A stretch of DNA of 7,068 nucleotides from an uncultured Oscillospiraceae bacterium. Its GTDB lineage: Bacteria > Bacillota > Clostridia > Oscillospirales > Oscillospiraceae. The translations under genes and the position numbers were made by a program. The stretch covers positions 1-7,068 of the forward strand of contig CAKUEI010000078.1 in assembly GCA_934646175.1 (NCBI GenBank). The letters are read 5' to 3'. The notes under the pieces were generated by a model. The model saw nothing but the letters and a program-made list of their open reading frames with translations. It searched no databases and was not told the DNA's origin. Of this stretch, positions 5,427 through 7,068 are shown in pieces (position 1 is the first letter of the stretch; each line of letters begins with the position of its first letter).

Positions 5427-6428
5427 ATGAACGAAACCAGAAAGTCCATCCTCAGCGGCATTCAGCCCAGCGGGGAGTTGACCCTCGGTTCCTACCTCGG
5501 CGCCATCAAAAACTGGGGTGCCCGGGCCGAGGAATATGACTGCTACTACTTCATGGCAGACCTGCACACCATCACCGTCCGTCAGAATCCGGCCGATCTC
5601 CGCCGCCGCACCCTGACCCAGCTTGCGGCCTATATTGCCTGCGGCCTTGATCCGGATAAAAATGTGCTGTTCATCCAGTCCCATGTGCCTGCCCATGCGC
5701 AGCTTGCCTGGGTGCTGAATTGCTACACCATGTTCGGCGAGCTGTCCCGCATGACCCAGTTCAAGGACAAGTCCGCCAAGAACGCCGACAACATCAACGC
5801 CGGGCTTTTCACCTATCCCGCCCTCATGGCTGCCGACATTCTGCTTTATCAGGCCGACCTTGTCCCCGTGGGCGAGGATCAGAAGCAGCATGTGGAGATC
5901 TGCCGCGACATCGCCACCCGGTTCAACAACCTTTACGGCGAGACCTTCAAGCTTCCGGAGCCCTACATTCCCAAGACCGGTGCCCGGGTCATGTCCCTCA
6001 CCTCGCCGGATCATAAAATGTCCAAGTCTGACCATGACCAGAACGGCTGCGTCTATCTGCTGGAAAAGCCGGAGGACATTCTGCGCAAGTTCAAGAAGGC
6101 CGTTACCGATTCCGACGCCTGCGTCCGTTACGCGCCGAAGGAAAAGCCCGGCGTCTCCAATCTGATGCAGATCTATTCTGCCTGCACCGGCAAGAACTTT
6201 GAGGACATTGAGGCGGAGTTTGCCGGCCGCGGCTACGGCGACTTCAAGATGGCCGTGGGCGAAGCGGTGGTGGAGACCGTCCGCCCCATTCAGGAAGAGA
6301 CGGCGCGCTTGCTCGCCGACAAGGCCTATTTAGAATCCGTTTACCGTTCCGGGGCCGAGCGTGCCTCCTACATCGCCAACAAGACCCTGCGCAAGGTCTA
6401 TAAAAAGGTCGGCTTCATCGCCCCCTGA
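5427..6428 (+). CDS. trpS: Tryptophan-tRNA ligase (TrpRS, class I)
   Basis: Charges tRNA-Trp with tryptophan in the cytosol as a homodimer. The 333-residue length is typical of bacterial TrpRS. The N-terminus reads ILSGIQPSGELTLGSYLGA; the HIGH-type motif is TLGS (19-22). The tryptophan/ATP pocket signature GEDQKQHVE is at 149-157, and the catalytic loop HKMSKSD has a perfect KMSKS (197-201). The C-terminus has the usual helical tail (ANKTLRKVYKKVGF). ATG 5427 has AAGAGG (5411-5416) 10 nt upstream and starts at the family position. It diverges from gltX with overlapping promoters. No terminator follows; the next gene starts 44 bp later on the same strand, so they are probably cotranscribed. 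Confidence 0.97.
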   Translation: MNETRKSILSGIQPSGELTLGSYLGAIKNWGARAEEYDCYYFMADLHTITVRQNPADLRRRTLTQLAAYIACGLDPDKNVLFIQSHVPAHAQLAWVLNCYTMFGELSRMTQFKDKSAKNADNINAGLFTYPALMAADILLYQADLVPVGEDQKQHVEICRDIATRFNNLYGETFKLPEPYIPKTGARVMSLTSPDHKMSKSDHDQNGCVYLLEKPEDILRKFKKAVTDSDACVRYAPKEKPGVSNLMQIYSACTGKNFEDIEAEFAGRGYGDFKMAVGEAVVETVRPIQEETARLLADKAYLESVYRSGAERASYIANKTLRKVYKKVGFIAP

Positions 6429-6472
6429 TCTGCGCGCCTCCGTATACAAAGAAAAAGGAGCTTTCGAAATCT

Positions 6473-7068
6473 ATGCCTAATCTTGAGCTTCGTCTGATCG
6501 CGACCGTGGCGGTCGCCCTGGTCGCCGCCGCCATCATTTCCCTGATTGCCACCCCCGTGGTGCGCAATCTCGCCCATAAGGTGGGCGCTATGGACGTGCC
6601 GAAGGACAGCCGCAGAATGCACAAGGTCCCCATCCCTCGCATGGGCGGCCTTGCCATCTTCTTCGGCTTTCTCCTCTCCGTCCTTATTTTCGTTCCCCTC
6701 ACCACCTCTATCCGCTTCATGTTGCTGGGCTCGGTCATCATTGTCATTCTGGGCATTTTTGATGATATTTACGCCCTGCCCGCCAAGCCGAAATTCCTTG
6801 TACAGATCGTGGCGGCGCTGGTGGCCGTGGCCGGAGGGAACGTAATCGACACCCTGTCTAACCCCAACATTTTCAGCGCCAACCCTTACTGGCACCTGGG
6901 CATTCTCTCCATTCCCTTTACCGTGCTCTGGATCGTGGCCATCACCAACTCCGTCAACCTCATCGACGGGCTGGACGGCCTCGCTTGCGGCGTTTCCACC
7001 ATCAGCTCCCTCTCCATGCTGGTCATAGCCCTGGCGGCGGCGGAGCCTTCCGTGGCCCTGCTCATGGC
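6473..7068 (+). CDS. WecA/TagO-family polyprenyl-phosphate sugar-1-phosphate transferase (5' part, runs off window)
   Basis: Integral membrane enzyme that moves a sugar-1-phosphate, usually GlcNAc-1-P, from a UDP-sugar to undecaprenyl phosphate, the first step of wall teichoic acid or other secondary wall polymer synthesis. Only the first 198 codons are present; the frame is open to the window end. Seen in order: a transmembrane helix (about 9-30); the cytosolic motif DVPKDSRRMHKVPIPRMGG (41-59); further hydrophobic helices (60-78, 82-96); the Mg-binding DD at 97-98, then KFLVQ (107-111); and the family signature NSVNLIDGLDGLA (159-171). The DVPK-x-x-R-x-x-H and PRMGG motifs favour WecA/TagO over MraY, but sugar specificity cannot be read, so I give no symbol. 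ATG 6473 has AAGGAG (6455-6460) 12 nt upstream, a long spacer, with no better start. It lies 44 bp after trpS with no promoter or terminator seen between. Confidence 0.92.
   Translation, partial: MPNLELRLIATVAVALVAAAIISLIATPVVRNLAHKVGAMDVPKDSRRMHKVPIPRMGGLAIFFGFLLSVLIFVPLTTSIRFMLLGSVIIVILGIFDDIYALPAKPKFLVQIVAALVAVAGGNVIDTLSNPNIFSANPYWHLGILSIPFTVLWIVAITNSVNLIDGLDGLACGVSTISSLSMLVIALAAAEPSVALLM

Noticed and set aside
5331..6035. Minus-strand open frame opposite trpS (234 codons)
   Set aside because: Shadow of trpS, Gly/Val/Ile-rich, no motif, and would need the gltX promoter region as its coding end.
6398..6895. Minus-strand 165-codon frame opposite the WecA/TagO-like gene
   Set aside because: The + strand carries clear transferase motifs; the antisense frame is Gly/Asp/His-rich with no domain.

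Overview
The window looks like ordinary chromosome from a GC-rich, spore-forming member of the Clostridia, probably of the Oscillospiraceae/Ruminococcaceae type. This rests on the mix of genes (a Clostridia-style PurA, an S41 protease with S-layer-homology repeats, a small DUF6514-like protein), low-GC AT-rich sigma-A-type promoters inside GC-rich coding sequence, and a pair of perfect Spo0A-type boxes. The taxonomic call is inference; no rRNA or other marker gene is present. There is no IS element, phage gene, CRISPR array, tRNA or rRNA.

Layout. At the left edge a -10 hexamer and short leader precede purA (adenylosuccinate synthetase, + strand, 82-1362), which ends in a strong intrinsic terminator (1372-1410). 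Then comes an exported S41-family protease with a PDZ domain and C-terminal SLH repeats (+, 1432-3324). It meets, tail to tail and one base apart, a small minus-strand gene (3326-3571) of DUF6514-like type. Upstream of that small gene lie a near-consensus sigma-A promoter and two perfect tandem Spo0A boxes exactly 10 bp apart. A long inverted repeat and the gltX terminator fill the rest of that 236-bp gap. gltX (glutamyl-tRNA synthetase, -, 3808-5301) and trpS (tryptophanyl-tRNA synthetase, +, 5427-6428) are divergent, and the -35 hexamers of their promoters lie on top of each other. trpS is followed after 44 bp by the 5' part of a membrane phosphoglycosyl-1-phosphate transferase of the WecA/TagO family (+, 6473 to beyond the window end), probably in the same operon.

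How the parts fit. Most genes are housekeeping: AMP synthesis, two aminoacyl-tRNA synthetases and the first membrane step of wall polymer synthesis. The protease is likely displayed on the cell wall through its SLH repeats. The small DUF6514-like gene is the one with a visible developmental control region and is the best lead. I see no clear previously undescribed multi-gene system. The items most worth checking are the Spo0A-box promoter of the small gene, the superimposed gltX/trpS promoters, the altered active-site motifs in PurA, and the protease-SLH fusion with its unassigned middle region.
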